Below are positions 17,390 through 26,924 of a stretch of DNA of 64,000 bases, in pieces (the first letter of the stretch is position 1; each line of letters begins with the position of its first letter). A program made the translations under genes and the position numbers. Source of the stretch: Candidatus Poribacteria bacterium (lineage in GTDB: Bacteria; Poribacteria; WGA-4E; WGA-3G); assembly GCA_022821725.1 (NCBI GenBank), contig JAJEDB010000095.1:1-64000 (forward strand). The letters are read 5' to 3'. Under the pieces are notes generated by a model. The model ran no database searches and was not told the origin of the DNA. It saw only the letters and a list, made by a program, of their open reading frames with translations.

Positions 17390-18793
17390 ATGAACTACAA
17401 AGCGGCACTCGCCTATATTGAAGGGTTTATTGACTATGAAAGAAGTCCTGATTTTTCACGGCAGGCACGGCTTTACAATTTAGACAGGATTTCGCTATTG
17501 CTGGCGCTGCTTGGCAATCCACACGATAGACTGCGGGTTGTCCATATCGCAGGGAGCAAAGGGAAAGGCTCCACTGCCGCACTCATAGCCTCGGTGCTTA
17601 CGCATGCAGGCTATAAAACGGGTTTGTTTACATCTCCGCATCTCATTACACCACGAGAACGGTGTCGTATTGATGGGGTCCTCATTTCAGAAGCAGATGT
17701 TGCTTTCTATATTGAGAAACTCAAGTCTGCAATTGAGACTGTCTCCGCCTCTGCGTTCGGACGTGTCTCATTTTTTGAAATATATACTGCGCTTGCTTTT
17801 TCCTATTTCGCCGATAGCGGAACAGACTTTGCTGTTATTGAGGTCGGTTTAGGTGGGAGGCTCGATGCAACGAACGTTGTTACGCCAGTCGCGACCGTTA
17901 TTACACCGATCGGTTTAGAGCACACTGCCATATTGGGAGAAAGTTATGCTGAGATAGCAAGGGAAAAAGCCGAAATCATTAAACAGGAGTGCCCGTTGGC
18001 ACTCGCCCCGCAACACCCAGAAGCGCGAGCGGTATTTGAGGAAGTGGCAAACAAGCGTAAGGCACGGATTGTTGAACCCGAAGTCCTTGATGCAGTGTGC
18101 AAGCCGCACCTTCAAAATGTAGAACAAGATGCGTGCGTATCAGCCTCGCGTCTCATCCACAATGCCGAGGGTTTACCGATAGCACAGGCATTTGACGTGG
18201 AAACGGATTCGGAGCGTTATTCGCAGCTGCGGATGCCGCTCCTTGGACACCATCAGTTTATAAACGCAACAACTGCAGTCGCAGCGATTGAGTGCCTAAA
18301 ACAGGAAGGATACAAAGTTCCGAAAGTGAGTGTGTATGCCGGATTTAAGAACGTGGCGTGGCCGGGCCGGATTCAACGCATCAGGTCTTCGCCAATTGTT
18401 ATCGTTGATGGCGCGCATTCTCCCGCCTCAATGGAGGCACTTTGCCGCACCCTCCGTCAGAGTTTTCGTTACAGTCGGGTGACTTTTATCGTTAGTTTGA
18501 TGAAAGACAAAAATCTTATAGCAATTGGCACTGTTGTCTCACAGATGGCGGATGTCGTGATTGCCACACAAATTCTCGACAATCCGCGCGTGATGGCTGC
18601 TGAAGCGTTACAGAATTCTTGGGAGAATGTGTGTAAAAATATTACCGCGTGTCCAACGCCGGAAGAAGCAATCATAAAGGCTTTATCCGACGCATCACCG
18701 ACAGATTTAATCTGCGTTACAGGTTCGCTCTATCTCGTCGGTCAGGCACTTAAAATATTCAGACCTACTTCATCGAATCACAAGGAAAATTAA
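17390..18793 (+). CDS. folC: Folylpolyglutamate synthase / dihydrofolate synthase
   Basis: 467 residues. FolC adds glutamates to folates and, in many bacteria, also joins dihydropteroate with glutamate. The P-loop is HIAGSKGKGSTA (residues 52-63), followed by GLFTSPHL, FEIYTALAFSYFA, EVGLGGRLDATNVV and ITPIGLEHTAILG, with VDGAHSPASMEAL in the C-terminal ligase domain. It follows glyA by 20 bases with no clear ribosome site and precedes hppA by 4 bases, so translational coupling is likely. The pairing with glyA fits folate metabolism. Confidence 0.95.
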   Translation: MNYKAALAYIEGFIDYERSPDFSRQARLYNLDRISLLLALLGNPHDRLRVVHIAGSKGKGSTAALIASVLTHAGYKTGLFTSPHLITPRERCRIDGVLISEADVAFYIEKLKSAIETVSASAFGRVSFFEIYTALAFSYFADSGTDFAVIEVGLGGRLDATNVVTPVATVITPIGLEHTAILGESYAEIAREKAEIIKQECPLALAPQHPEARAVFEEVANKRKARIVEPEVLDAVCKPHLQNVEQDACVSASRLIHNAEGLPIAQAFDVETDSERYSQLRMPLLGHHQFINATTAVAAIECLKQEGYKVPKVSVYAGFKNVAWPGRIQRIRSSPIVIVDGAHSPASMEALCRTLRQSFRYSRVTFIVSLMKDKNLIAIGTVVSQMADVVIATQILDNPRVMAAEALQNSWENVCKNITACPTPEEAIIKALSDASPTDLICVTGSLYLVGQALKIFRPTSSNHKEN

Positions 18794-18797
18794 AAAA

Positions 18798-21155
18798 ATG
18801 CGTGATATCACTCACAAAGAACGGTGGCTAAATTGGAAGACATTTCTGACCTCCCTGCCCATTCTAAATTTAGCCACCGTGGCTTTTGCCCAAACAGATG
18901 CCACACCGACTGTCCCACCGGTGTGGTGGATTGCCCCAATTGGTGCACTCATCGCCTTAGGTTTTGCGTACCACTTCTACCGCGCTGTGATGAAACAGGA
19001 CGAGGGTAACGAAAGGATGCGCGACATCGCACAATCCGTGCGTGAAGGCGCAATGGCGTATCTCAGGCAACAATACAAAGTGGTGGGCATCGTTTTTGCT
19101 ATACTCTGTCTCATCTTTATATTCATGGCTTTTGTCCTCGATGCCCAAAATAGAGTCATACCGTTTGCCTTTCTCACGGGTGGCTTTTTCTCAGGACTCT
19201 GCGGTTTCCTCGGCATGAAGACCGCAACTAACGCTTCCGCCCGCACGACAAGTGCCGCCATGGAGGGACTCAATGCTGGATTAAAGGTCTCATTCCGTGC
19301 GGGGGCAGTCATGGGATTAATAGTTGTTGGATTTGCCCTTCTTGATATCACTGGATGGTTCCTGATCCTCTACTACCTATTCCCTAAGATATTGCCCGGA
19401 TTCTTAGAAGTAAACCCACTCCCACAGATTACTGTGATTATGCTGAGTTTCGGCATGGGTGCCTCAACGCAGGCACTCTTCGCCCGTGTTGGGGGTGGTA
19501 TCTATACCAAAGCAGCGGATGTTGGCGCGGATCTGGTCGGAAAAGTTGAAACAGGACTTGCAGAAGATGATCCGCGGAACCCTGCAGCCATCGCTGATAA
19601 CGTCGGTGATAACGTCGGCGATGTCGCAGGCATGGGGGCAGACCTTTACGAATCCTATGCAGGCTCCATCTTAGCCACAGCCGCCCTTGGAGTCGCTGCT
19701 GTTGCTGCCAAAGATCACAGTGACATTGCCCTCCAGCTGAAATATCTCTCAGCCCCCATGATTATTGCGGGCATCGGCGTAATTCTTTCCATTTTAGGTA
19801 TCTACATGGTGCGGACAAAAGAAGGCGCGACGATGAAACAGTTGATGGGTTCCCTGAACTTGGGCATCAACGGAAGTGCCGTCGGCATCGCGGTCGTTTC
19901 ACTCCCTGTTCTCATCTATTTGGGGCTCCCGAACATGTGGCAAATTTGGGGTGCAATTATCGCAGGGCTTGTAGCAGGTTTGATTATTGGAAAGGTTACT
20001 GAGATTTTTACCTCTCACGATTATGCCCCGACCCGTGCCATTGCGAAACAGGCACAGACCGGACCCGCGACTGTAATTATTGAAGGTATTGCTGTCGGTA
20101 TGGAATCAACGGCAATTCCGGTGGTAACCATTGTCGCCGCAGTCGCTGTTAGTTATTACCTCCCCGGTGGGGCAACCGAACCGCTGATGGGGTTATACGG
20201 GGTCGGCATTGCCGCTGTCGGTATGCTGGCGACGCTCGGCATCACCCTCGCCACAGATGCTTATGGACCGATCGCAGACAACGCCGGTGGAAACGCCGAA
20301 ATGGCAGAACTTGATAAAAGCGTTCGAGAGCGCACCGATCAGTTAGACGCCCTCGGCAACACAACAGCCGCAACCGGCAAAGGGTTCGCCATCGGATCCG
20401 CAGCACTGACAGCCCTCGCACTCTTGGCTGCCTACTTGGAAGAAATTCGATACGGATTAATCCACTTAGCACATAAGGACACACTCGTCATACCCGGTGA
20501 AGGTAGTGTTGATACACTCAAGGTTTCGGTCAGTCAATTTATGGATTACTACGATGTTACCCTGATGAACCCGCAAGTCCTCATCGGATTGTTCATCGGT
20601 GCGGTGATGGCGTTCTATTTCTGTGCCTTGACGATGAAAGCGGTTGGACGTGCCGCCGGCGCTATGGTAGAAGAGGTCCGCCGCCAATTTCGTGAGAGAC
20701 CGGGTATCATGAAAGGCGAAGAAAAACCGGATTACGCACGATGCGTCGAAATCTCGACAGTGGGTGCACAACGAGAGATGATCTTTCCATCACTCATCGC
20801 TATCGTTGTCCCTGTCGCAGTCGGTTTGATTTTTGATGTTGCGGGTGTATTAGGGTTGCTGGCAGGAGGCTTAGCAACCGGTTTTGTTCTCGCAATTATG
20901 ATGGCAAACGCTGGCGGTGCATGGGATAACGCCAAGAAGTTTATCGAAGAAGGCAAACACAAAGACGAATACGGTGAAAAAGGCTCAGAACCGCACAAAG
21001 CCACTGTTGTGGGTGATACCGTTGGGGACCCGTTCAAAGATACCTCTGGTCCCTCGCTTAACATCCTGATTAAGCTGATGTCTATGGTATCTGTCGTGTT
21101 TGCCGGTCTCATCGCGAAATATGGTGGCGTATTTAGCAATTGGTTGGGTATATAG
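18798..21155 (+). CDS. hppA: Membrane-bound ion-translocating pyrophosphatase
   Basis: 785 residues, integral inner-membrane protein with about 16 helices expected. It couples PPi hydrolysis to H+ or Na+ pumping. The substrate-binding block DVGADLVGKVETGLAEDD, then NVGDNVGDVAGMGADL, and the late GDTVGDPFKDTSGPSLN are diagnostic. The potassium determinant GNTTAATGKGFAIGS carries Ala where K+-independent enzymes have Lys, so this should be K+-dependent; that group includes Na+ pumps and some H+ pumps, which I cannot separate by eye. It starts behind the AAGGAAAATTAAAAA leader 4 bases after folC. The first 35 residues include an extra hydrophobic stretch ending VAFAQ. Confidence 0.96.
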   Translation: MRDITHKERWLNWKTFLTSLPILNLATVAFAQTDATPTVPPVWWIAPIGALIALGFAYHFYRAVMKQDEGNERMRDIAQSVREGAMAYLRQQYKVVGIVFAILCLIFIFMAFVLDAQNRVIPFAFLTGGFFSGLCGFLGMKTATNASARTTSAAMEGLNAGLKVSFRAGAVMGLIVVGFALLDITGWFLILYYLFPKILPGFLEVNPLPQITVIMLSFGMGASTQALFARVGGGIYTKAADVGADLVGKVETGLAEDDPRNPAAIADNVGDNVGDVAGMGADLYESYAGSILATAALGVAAVAAKDHSDIALQLKYLSAPMIIAGIGVILSILGIYMVRTKEGATMKQLMGSLNLGINGSAVGIAVVSLPVLIYLGLPNMWQIWGAIIAGLVAGLIIGKVTEIFTSHDYAPTRAIAKQAQTGPATVIIEGIAVGMESTAIPVVTIVAAVAVSYYLPGGATEPLMGLYGVGIAAVGMLATLGITLATDAYGPIADNAGGNAEMAELDKSVRERTDQLDALGNTTAATGKGFAIGSAALTALALLAAYLEEIRYGLIHLAHKDTLVIPGEGSVDTLKVSVSQFMDYYDVTLMNPQVLIGLFIGAVMAFYFCALTMKAVGRAAGAMVEEVRRQFRERPGIMKGEEKPDYARCVEISTVGAQREMIFPSLIAIVVPVAVGLIFDVAGVLGLLAGGLATGFVLAIMMANAGGAWDNAKKFIEEGKHKDEYGEKGSEPHKATVVGDTVGDPFKDTSGPSLNILIKLMSMVSVVFAGLIAKYGGVFSNWLGI

Positions 21156-21243
21156 GGAAACAGTCAAAGTGCGAGGGCATTCTGCGCATCGCTCCACGAT
21201 AGTATCCAACAAGGTCAGAAAATCTTTCAGTACCTAAAGCGGG

Positions 21244-21293
21244 TTGGAATTAACCAAAACCACTGCGTAATGAAATGGAGCAGTGCCCAGATT
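21244..21293 (-). repeat. Dispersed palindromic element, copy B
   Basis: Read on the minus strand it starts AATCTGGGCAC, has stem CACTGC/GCAGTG around a 13-base loop (TCCATTTCATTAC) and ends GGTTAATTCCAA, matching copy A at 2250-2300. It lies in the leader of ilvD. Confidence 0.7.
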
Positions 21294-21331
21294 CAATACA
21301 TTAAAATCCTTTTGTAGGAGAACAGAGAAAA

Positions 21332-23011
21332 ATGTCCAATACGTTGAAACCCCGAAGTTATGCGATTACTGACGGACCTGATCGCGCCGCCGCACGCACG
21401 ATGCTCATGTTCGGCGATGGTGGGTTATCCGCAGAAGATCTTGACAAACCGATTATCGGGGTTGCTAATACTTGGATCGAAATAGGTCCTTGTAACTTTC
21501 ATCTGAGACGGCTCGCCGCTAAGGTCAAAGAAGGGATTCGCGAGGCGGGTGGAACACCCCTTGAATTCAATACCGTCAGTATCTCCGACGGCATTACTAT
21601 GGGCACCGAGGGCATGAAAACCTCGCTTATCAGTCGGGAAATCATCGCCGACTCGATTGAGTTAGTGTCCATCGGTAACATGTTTGATGCTGTTGTTGCC
21701 CTCTGTGGATGCGATAAGACCGTCCCAGGCACTGTCATGGCACTCGCACGGTTAGATATTCCATCGCTCACGCTTTACGGTGGATCGATCATGCCGGGCA
21801 AATTTCAGGGACGTGATGTCACCATCCAAGATGTGTTTGAAGCCGTCGGGCAGCATGCTGAGGGCACCATAACCGTAGAAGAACTGGACGATCTGATTAG
21901 TAAAGGGTGTCCAGGTCCCGGGGCATGCGGCGGTCAATTTACTGCCAATACCATGGCAACAGCCGTTGAAATGTTAGGCATTGCTCCGCTGGGCAGTGGA
22001 AGCGTCCCTGCCGTCGCGGCGGACAAGGATCAAGAGGCATACAGAACCGGACAACTCGTTATGGACATGCTTGCCGCTGACCGGAGACCGAGTCAAATTA
22101 TCACCCGCAAGTCGCTTGAGAATGCGATTACGTCTGTCGCCGCGACCGGTGGCTCCACCAACGGTGTCCTCCACCTGCTTGCTATCGCGCACGAGGCACA
22201 GATTCCGTTGACGCTTGAGGATTTCCACGCCATTAGTCAAAAGACACCTGTATTGGCGGATCTGAAGCCCGGTGGACAGTTCGTGGCGACGGATCTCTAT
22301 GAGGCAGGTGGCATTCCGTTCTTGGCGAAGCGTTTGGCAGAGGCAGGCTTGCTCCACACCGATGAACTCACCGTCACAGGCAAATCCATCGGAGAAGAGG
22401 CAACTGCAGCCACCGAAACCGAGGGACAGCAGGTGGTCAGACCTGTCGATGCCCCGCTCAAACCGACGGGTGGCTTTGCCATTTTGAGGGGTAACCTGGC
22501 GCCAGAGGGATGTGTTATCAAGTTAGCCGGTCAGGACAAAACGCTCCATCGGGGTCCCGCTCGTATTTTTGACCGTGAAGAAGATACTTTTGCTGCCATC
22601 AAAGGTGGACAGATCCAGCCCGGGGATGTCGTGGTTATCCGTTATGAAGGACCGACCGGTGGTCCCGGTATGCGTGAGATGTTAGGTGTAACGGCAGCCA
22701 TCGTCGGGGCAGGCTTGAGTGAAGATGTCGCCCTCTTAACCGATGGTAGGTTCTCTGGCGCGACACACGGGTTCATGATCTGTCACGTTGCCCCTGAAGC
22801 CGCAAGAGGCGGTCCTATTGCTATCCTCCAAGAGGGAGACGAAATCGTGATTGATGCTAAGGGACGACGCCTGGATGTTAATCTCTCCGACACCGAAATC
22901 CAAGCGCGTTTTGAGCAGTGGACACCGCCCGAACCGCGCTATGCTCGCGGGGTGATGGCGAAGTATGCCAATTCGGTTTCTTCTGCTTCTGAAGGTGCTG
23001 TGACGGGATAG
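21332..23011 (+). CDS. ilvD: Dihydroxy-acid dehydratase
   Basis: 559 residues. It dehydrates dihydroxy-isovalerate and dihydroxy-methylvalerate to the keto acids that precede valine and isoleucine. The Fe-S cluster cysteines are in [11 protein letters not shown] and [12 protein letters not shown]; other blocks are [45 protein letters not shown] and [31 protein letters not shown] ribosome site precedes the ATG. It is separated by 14 kb from ilvB-ilvN-ilvC and carries no T-box leader, so it is probably regulated separately. Confidence 0.97.
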   Translation: MSNTLKPRSYAITDGPDRAAARTMLMFGDGGLSAEDLDKPIIGVANTWIEIGPCNFHLRRLAAKVKEGIREAGGTPLEFNTVSISDGITMGTEGMKTSLISREIIADSIELVSIGNMFDAVVALCGCDKTVPGTVMALARLDIPSLTLYGGSIMPGKFQGRDVTIQDVFEAVGQHAEGTITVEELDDLISKGCPGPGACGGQFTANTMATAVEMLGIAPLGSGSVPAVAADKDQEAYRTGQLVMDMLAADRRPSQIITRKSLENAITSVAATGGSTNGVLHLLAIAHEAQIPLTLEDFHAISQKTPVLADLKPGGQFVATDLYEAGGIPFLAKRLAEAGLLHTDELTVTGKSIGEEATAATETEGQQVVRPVDAPLKPTGGFAILRGNLAPEGCVIKLAGQDKTLHRGPARIFDREEDTFAAIKGGQIQPGDVVVIRYEGPTGGPGMREMLGVTAAIVGAGLSEDVALLTDGRFSGATHGFMICHVAPEAARGGPIAILQEGDEIVIDAKGRRLDVNLSDTEIQARFEQWTPPEPRYARGVMAKYANSVSSASEGAVTG

Positions 23012-23034
23012 AAACGATTTTATTTTTTTATCTG

Positions 23035-23070
23035 TAAGGGCAGGTCTCTGTGCTTGCCTTTTTTCCTTTT
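23035..23070 (+). terminator. Probable terminator after ilvD
   Basis: An imperfect AAGGGCAG/CTTGCCTT pairing is followed by TTTTTTCCTTTT. The stem has a bulge, so the call is moderate. Confidence 0.4.
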
Positions 23071-23140
23071 CATCCACCTTGTTCCATGTCTATTTCGTCT
23101 GAAAGATAGTAGATTTTAGAATTAATTTTACACTATAAAT

Positions 23141-23167
23141 CGGTGCGGTTAGAAACCACACCTACCG
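23141..23167 (-). repeat. GGTTTCTAACC hairpin repeat, copy 1
   Basis: On the minus strand it reads TAGGTGTGGTTTCTAACCGC, a hairpin whose loop and arms match the copy at 38466-38490 with about two differences. It lies between ilvD and the cupin gene. Confidence 0.65.
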
Positions 23168-23210
23168 GGGGATGGAAAGTGTAAACTTATTTTTAGGATT
23201 CACTATAATA

Positions 23211-23239
23211 TTGTAAAATCTCCGCCGATCTGTTAGAAT
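23211..23239 (+). promoter_or_regulatory. Promoter of the cupin gene, possibly giving a leaderless mRNA
   Basis: TTGTAA (23211-23216), 17 bases, TAGAAT (23234-23239). The start codon at 23246 begins 7 bases after the -10 box, where transcription is expected to start, and there is no Shine-Dalgarno sequence. Confidence 0.45.
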
Positions 23240-23245
23240 ATCCTT

Positions 23246-23644
23246 ATGAATACACAAAAACCTATTATCCTCAACCAAGCAGAACTTGACTGGGAAACTT
23301 GGGACGACCCAGACCTCGTTGCCAAGAGTCCAGTCCGTTGGAAAATTCTTATATCGGGTGAACGCGGACCCAGCAGTCAACTTTCTATTGGAATAGCAGA
23401 AATGACACCGGGGACCCTGCTCCCACTTCACCACCATGCCCCAGCGGAGACATACTACGTCATCAGCGGTCACGGGTATGTAACAGTAGACGATCAAGAG
23501 GCATCACTCAGTCCCGGTGCATCCGTCTTCATCCCCGCGAATGCGAAGCATTCACTCCGTTGCACGGGCACCGAGAATTTGGTTTTCCTATTCACCTTCG
23601 CAGCAGATCGGTTCGACGAAATCGTCTACCATTTCGAGGCGTAA
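23246..23644 (+). CDS. Small cupin-domain protein
   Basis: 132 residues, one cupin_2 domain. Motif 1 is GTLLPLHHHAPAETYYVISG with metal ligands His62, His64 and Glu68; motif 2 is PGASVFIPANAKHSLRC with His102. Cupins of this size act as dioxygenases, isomerases, lyases or binding proteins, and the substrate cannot be inferred. The ATG is supported by the domain's full length and by the promoter position, not by a ribosome site. The next gene starts 64 bases downstream with its own GAGAGGT site. Confidence 0.85.
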   Translation: MNTQKPIILNQAELDWETWDDPDLVAKSPVRWKILISGERGPSSQLSIGIAEMTPGTLLPLHHHAPAETYYVISGHGYVTVDDQEASLSPGASVFIPANAKHSLRCTGTENLVFLFTFAADRFDEIVYHFEA

Positions 23645-23708
23645 CCGCCAGTTGTCAGACAGTTTCGGAACGCCACTGAGGTAAATTATCGAGAGGTCAC
23701 CCTTAAAA

Positions 23709-24683
23709 ATGACAGACCCTAAACCTATAATTTCCAATGCAGATGCCAGTCTGATAGACATCGGCGATGGCATCGCCCGGCTTGAACTACACAGTAAATT
23801 GAACATCATAGGGGACGGAATGCTGGAGATGTTTGATGCCGCATTGGATGAGGTAGAAATTAATTGGACAGGTATGATTGTCGCCACAGAAGCGAAGAAT
23901 TTTTCGGTGGGACTCAACCTTATTCTCCTATTAGAGCGCGCCAAGAGTGAAGATTGGGACGCTATTTCGGCAACACTCCGAAAACTACAAGCCGTCTGCA
24001 CACGACTTCGGACGGCATCAAAGCCGGTGGTGGCAGCGACAGCGGGTATGGCACTCGGTGGCGGATGCGAACTCGCATTCGGTGCTGATGCGGTCCAAGC
24101 CTTCACTGAGAGTTATCTCGGTCTCGTTGAACTCCGCGTGGGCCTAATTCCGGGTGGTGGTGGCACTAAAGAGATGGCATTTCGATGTTTGGAAGGGCAG
24201 TCTCCGACCACACCGATTCAGAATTTATTTCCTCATGTGAATAAGACTTTTGATACGCTTCGTGAATCGAAAGTTTCACAGAACGCTGCGGATGCGGTGG
24301 AACTCGGTTACCTTCGTGGCACCGATGCCGTTTCATTAGATCAAGCGGCGCATTTTGCGGATGCCAAGCGCCTTGTGCTCTCATTGCACAAGGCAGATTA
24401 TCGTCCACCGGATCCGCCACAGATACTTGTACTTGGCGAAGAGGGAATCGCTCAACTCAATCTACAAACACATCTCCTTCGGGAAGCAAGGACTATCGAC
24501 GGCTATACGGAGTATCTCGCCAATAAATTGGCTTATGTCCTCTGTGGCGGCAACCTTTCAGCCCCACAATTCGTCACCGAACAATACCTGCTCGACCTGG
24601 AGCATGAGGTATTTCTCAGTCTTTGTGGACAGGAGGAAACCCATTCAAGAATAGAAGCGACGCTCCAGAGAGGTAAAAAGTGA
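23709..24683 (+). CDS. Enoyl-CoA hydratase-like protein resembling the C-terminal part of FadN
   Basis: 324 residues. The crotonase core has AGMALGGGCELAFGADA (oxyanion hole, Glu121) and LGLVELRVGLIPGGGGTKE (Glu141 as probable catalytic acid). The whole length, including the start at DIGDGIARLELHSKLN and the helical C-terminal extension, resembles the second half of FadN-type 3-hydroxyacyl-CoA dehydrogenase/enoyl-CoA hydratase fusions. The dehydrogenase half is absent and no remnant is seen upstream, where the cupin gene lies. It overlaps the thiolase gene by one base, a typical beta-oxidation pair. It probably hydrates 2-enoyl-CoA, or supports a separately encoded dehydrogenase. Confidence 0.82.
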   Translation: MTDPKPIISNADASLIDIGDGIARLELHSKLNIIGDGMLEMFDAALDEVEINWTGMIVATEAKNFSVGLNLILLLERAKSEDWDAISATLRKLQAVCTRLRTASKPVVAATAGMALGGGCELAFGADAVQAFTESYLGLVELRVGLIPGGGGTKEMAFRCLEGQSPTTPIQNLFPHVNKTFDTLRESKVSQNAADAVELGYLRGTDAVSLDQAAHFADAKRLVLSLHKADYRPPDPPQILVLGEEGIAQLNLQTHLLREARTIDGYTEYLANKLAYVLCGGNLSAPQFVTEQYLLDLEHEVFLSLCGQEETHSRIEATLQRGKK

Positions 24684-25873
24684 TGGCAACGACATCAGAC
24701 GTGGTTATCGTATCTGCGGCACGGACAGCCGTAGGTAGAGCAGGGAGAGGGACACTCAAAAACACACGTCCAGATGAACTCGCTGCGGCTGCGCTTCACG
24801 GTGTGATCGAGAGACTTCCACAGTTTGATCCGAATGCCGTAGACGATGTCATCATCGGATGTGCCACACATGAGGGACCGCAGGGGTACAACCTCGCCCG
24901 TATCGCCAGTTTACGCGCTGGTTTCCCTGTTTCCGTTCCGGCACTGACAATCAACCGATTCTGTGCCTCGGGTTTAGAGACAATAGCGATGGGGGCGGAG
25001 CAGATTCTATCCGGGCGTGCCGAAGTCGTCGTTGCTGGGGGTGTGGAGAGTATGAGTCAAGTGCCGTTTGCGGTTAATCTCTCACCGAACCCTGCACTCA
25101 TAGAACACGCTCCGGATGCCTACCTCAGTATGGGATTGACCGCTGAAAACTTGGCGCGAAAGTATGATATACCCCGCAGTGCGCAAGATGCCTATGCATA
25201 CCAGAGCCATCACAAGGCGATCGCTGCGATCGAGGCGGGCAAATTCAGAGCAGAAATCGTGCCGCTGCCCATAGCAGAGACGCACTTCAATTCGGAAAAT
25301 ACGACATCTGAAACCATCTGTTCTGTTTTTGATACGGATGAAGGACCGCGTCGAGATACGTCTCCAGAAGCATTGGCATCCCTGAAACCTGTTTTCCATG
25401 TAGATGGGACTGTGACAGCCGGTAATGCCTCCCAAATGAGCGATGCTGCTGCAGCAGTTGTTTTGATGTCCGAAGCGCGAGCAGAAACTGAAGGTTACAC
25501 CCCCTTAGCCCGTTTCGTCAGTTACGCGACAGCAGGGGTCCCTCCCGAAATCATGGGGATCGGACCGGTTCCCGCAATCCCAAAAGCACTCGCAACTGCC
25601 GGATTAACTTTAGCCGATATAGATGTCATAGAGTTAAATGAAGCATTTGCGGTGCAAGCCCTCGCTGTGATCCAAGAGGCGGAATTAACACCCGAAAAGG
25701 TGAACGTCAACGGCGGTGCAGTTGCTTTGGGGCATCCGCTCGGTTGCACAGGTGCCAAACTCACCGTAAGTTTGATTAACGAAATGCAGCGGCAAAATCA
25801 CCGATATGGCATGGTAACAATGTGTGTCGGCGGGGGCATGGGTGCCGCTGGTATCTTCCTAAATCCGAAATAG
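24683..25873 (+). CDS. fadA: Acetyl-CoA acyltransferase (thiolase)
   Basis: 396 residues. It performs thiolytic cleavage (or condensation) of 3-ketoacyl-CoA. The acyl-accepting cysteine is Cys94 (NRFCASGLETI); His351 in GGAVALGHPLG and Cys381 in TMCVGGGMGAAG complete the active site; NEAFAVQALA is also diagnostic. I chose the ATG at 24683, which overlaps the TGA of the hydratase gene and has AGAGAGG 10 bases upstream; a GTG one codon earlier is possible. The tight coupling suggests the two enzymes act in sequence in fatty-acid or branched-chain degradation. Confidence 0.94.
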   Translation: MATTSDVVIVSAARTAVGRAGRGTLKNTRPDELAAAALHGVIERLPQFDPNAVDDVIIGCATHEGPQGYNLARIASLRAGFPVSVPALTINRFCASGLETIAMGAEQILSGRAEVVVAGGVESMSQVPFAVNLSPNPALIEHAPDAYLSMGLTAENLARKYDIPRSAQDAYAYQSHHKAIAAIEAGKFRAEIVPLPIAETHFNSENTTSETICSVFDTDEGPRRDTSPEALASLKPVFHVDGTVTAGNASQMSDAAAAVVLMSEARAETEGYTPLARFVSYATAGVPPEIMGIGPVPAIPKALATAGLTLADIDVIELNEAFAVQALAVIQEAELTPEKVNVNGGAVALGHPLGCTGAKLTVSLINEMQRQNHRYGMVTMCVGGGMGAAGIFLNPK

Positions 25874-25898
25874 AAAAAAAGAGAAGGAAAATTAAAAA

Positions 25899-26912
25899 AT
25901 GCAAACACACGTCTATCTCTCCATAGCAGGAGAAAACAGAATCGCCATTTACACACTGGATGTCTCCAGCGGCGGCATCGGATTTCAGGAAAATATCGCT
26001 GTCAGTGGTTCTCCCGGTCCGTTAGCACTCTCACCGTGTGGTAACTATCTCTATGCTGGTCTCCGATCCAGTCGGGAAATCGCAAGTTTTCGTATTGACG
26101 AAGAGAGCAAACACCTTTCACATCTGCGGACAGTCCAGTTGGACGCGGATACGTGTTATATTGCGACAGACAAAACTGGGAATTTCCTGCTTTCCGCCTA
26201 TTACGGTGCTGGCAAGGTTACTGTGCATACCATCGGCGACGATAAAACCGTCCAAGGTGAACCCCTTCAGACCATTGAAACGGATATACACGCACACTGC
26301 ATCGAAACGGATGCCACAAACCGATTTGCCTTTGTGCCGCATACTGTGCCTCGAAATGCTATCTATCAATTTCAATTCGATGAGAAAACAGGCACACTCA
26401 CACAAAATCCGGTGGGAAACCTCAATCCGGGGGCTCCCATTGGACCCCGACACGTCCTTTTTCATCCGAACAAACCGATCCTTTACGCCTCAAATGAACA
26501 AGGGTCGAGCGTCTCCGCATACACCCTTGAAGAAGGAGAACACCCCGGAATCTTGATGGATTTACGGGAAGATTTGTCCACACTCCCCGCGGATTTTGAT
26601 GGAGATAACACCTGTGCTCAGATTCATATCGATCCACAGGGAACCTTTCTTTATGTCTCCAATCGGGGACATGACAGCATCGCAGCATTCGCAATCGACG
26701 CAGAAAGCGGAAAACTCAGTGTTGTCGGGCATCAACTCACCGAACCGACACCGCGCGTTTTCAATATTGACGCAACTGGTAACCTGCTCTTTGTCGGGGG
26801 TCAAGGATCAGGCAAACTCGCTACCTACCGCATCAATCGGGAAAGCGGAGCGTTGGCACCGATTGGTAACTACACAGTCGGGGAAAGCCCGATGTGGGTG
26901 CTTTTTGTATAG
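25899..26912 (+). CDS. Lactonase-family seven-bladed propeller (6-phosphogluconolactonase type)
   Basis: 337 residues, repeated beta-propeller blades: LALSPCGNYLYAG, IATDKTGNFLLSAYYGAGKV, HCIETDATNRFAFVPH, GPRHVLFHPNKPILYASNE, IHIDPQGTFLYVSNRGHDSIA, FNIDATGNLLFVGGQGSG. This matches the YbhE/Pgl lactonase family, which opens 6-phosphogluconolactone in the pentose phosphate pathway, though many members have other lactone substrates. No signal peptide. It begins behind the AAGGAAAATTAAAAA leader, 25 bases after the thiolase, and is followed by tmk after 12 bases. Confidence 0.86.
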   Translation: MQTHVYLSIAGENRIAIYTLDVSSGGIGFQENIAVSGSPGPLALSPCGNYLYAGLRSSREIASFRIDEESKHLSHLRTVQLDADTCYIATDKTGNFLLSAYYGAGKVTVHTIGDDKTVQGEPLQTIETDIHAHCIETDATNRFAFVPHTVPRNAIYQFQFDEKTGTLTQNPVGNLNPGAPIGPRHVLFHPNKPILYASNEQGSSVSAYTLEEGEHPGILMDLREDLSTLPADFDGDNTCAQIHIDPQGTFLYVSNRGHDSIAAFAIDAESGKLSVVGHQLTEPTPRVFNIDATGNLLFVGGQGSGKLATYRINRESGALAPIGNYTVGESPMWVLFV

Positions 26913-26924
26913 AGAGAGAGGAAA

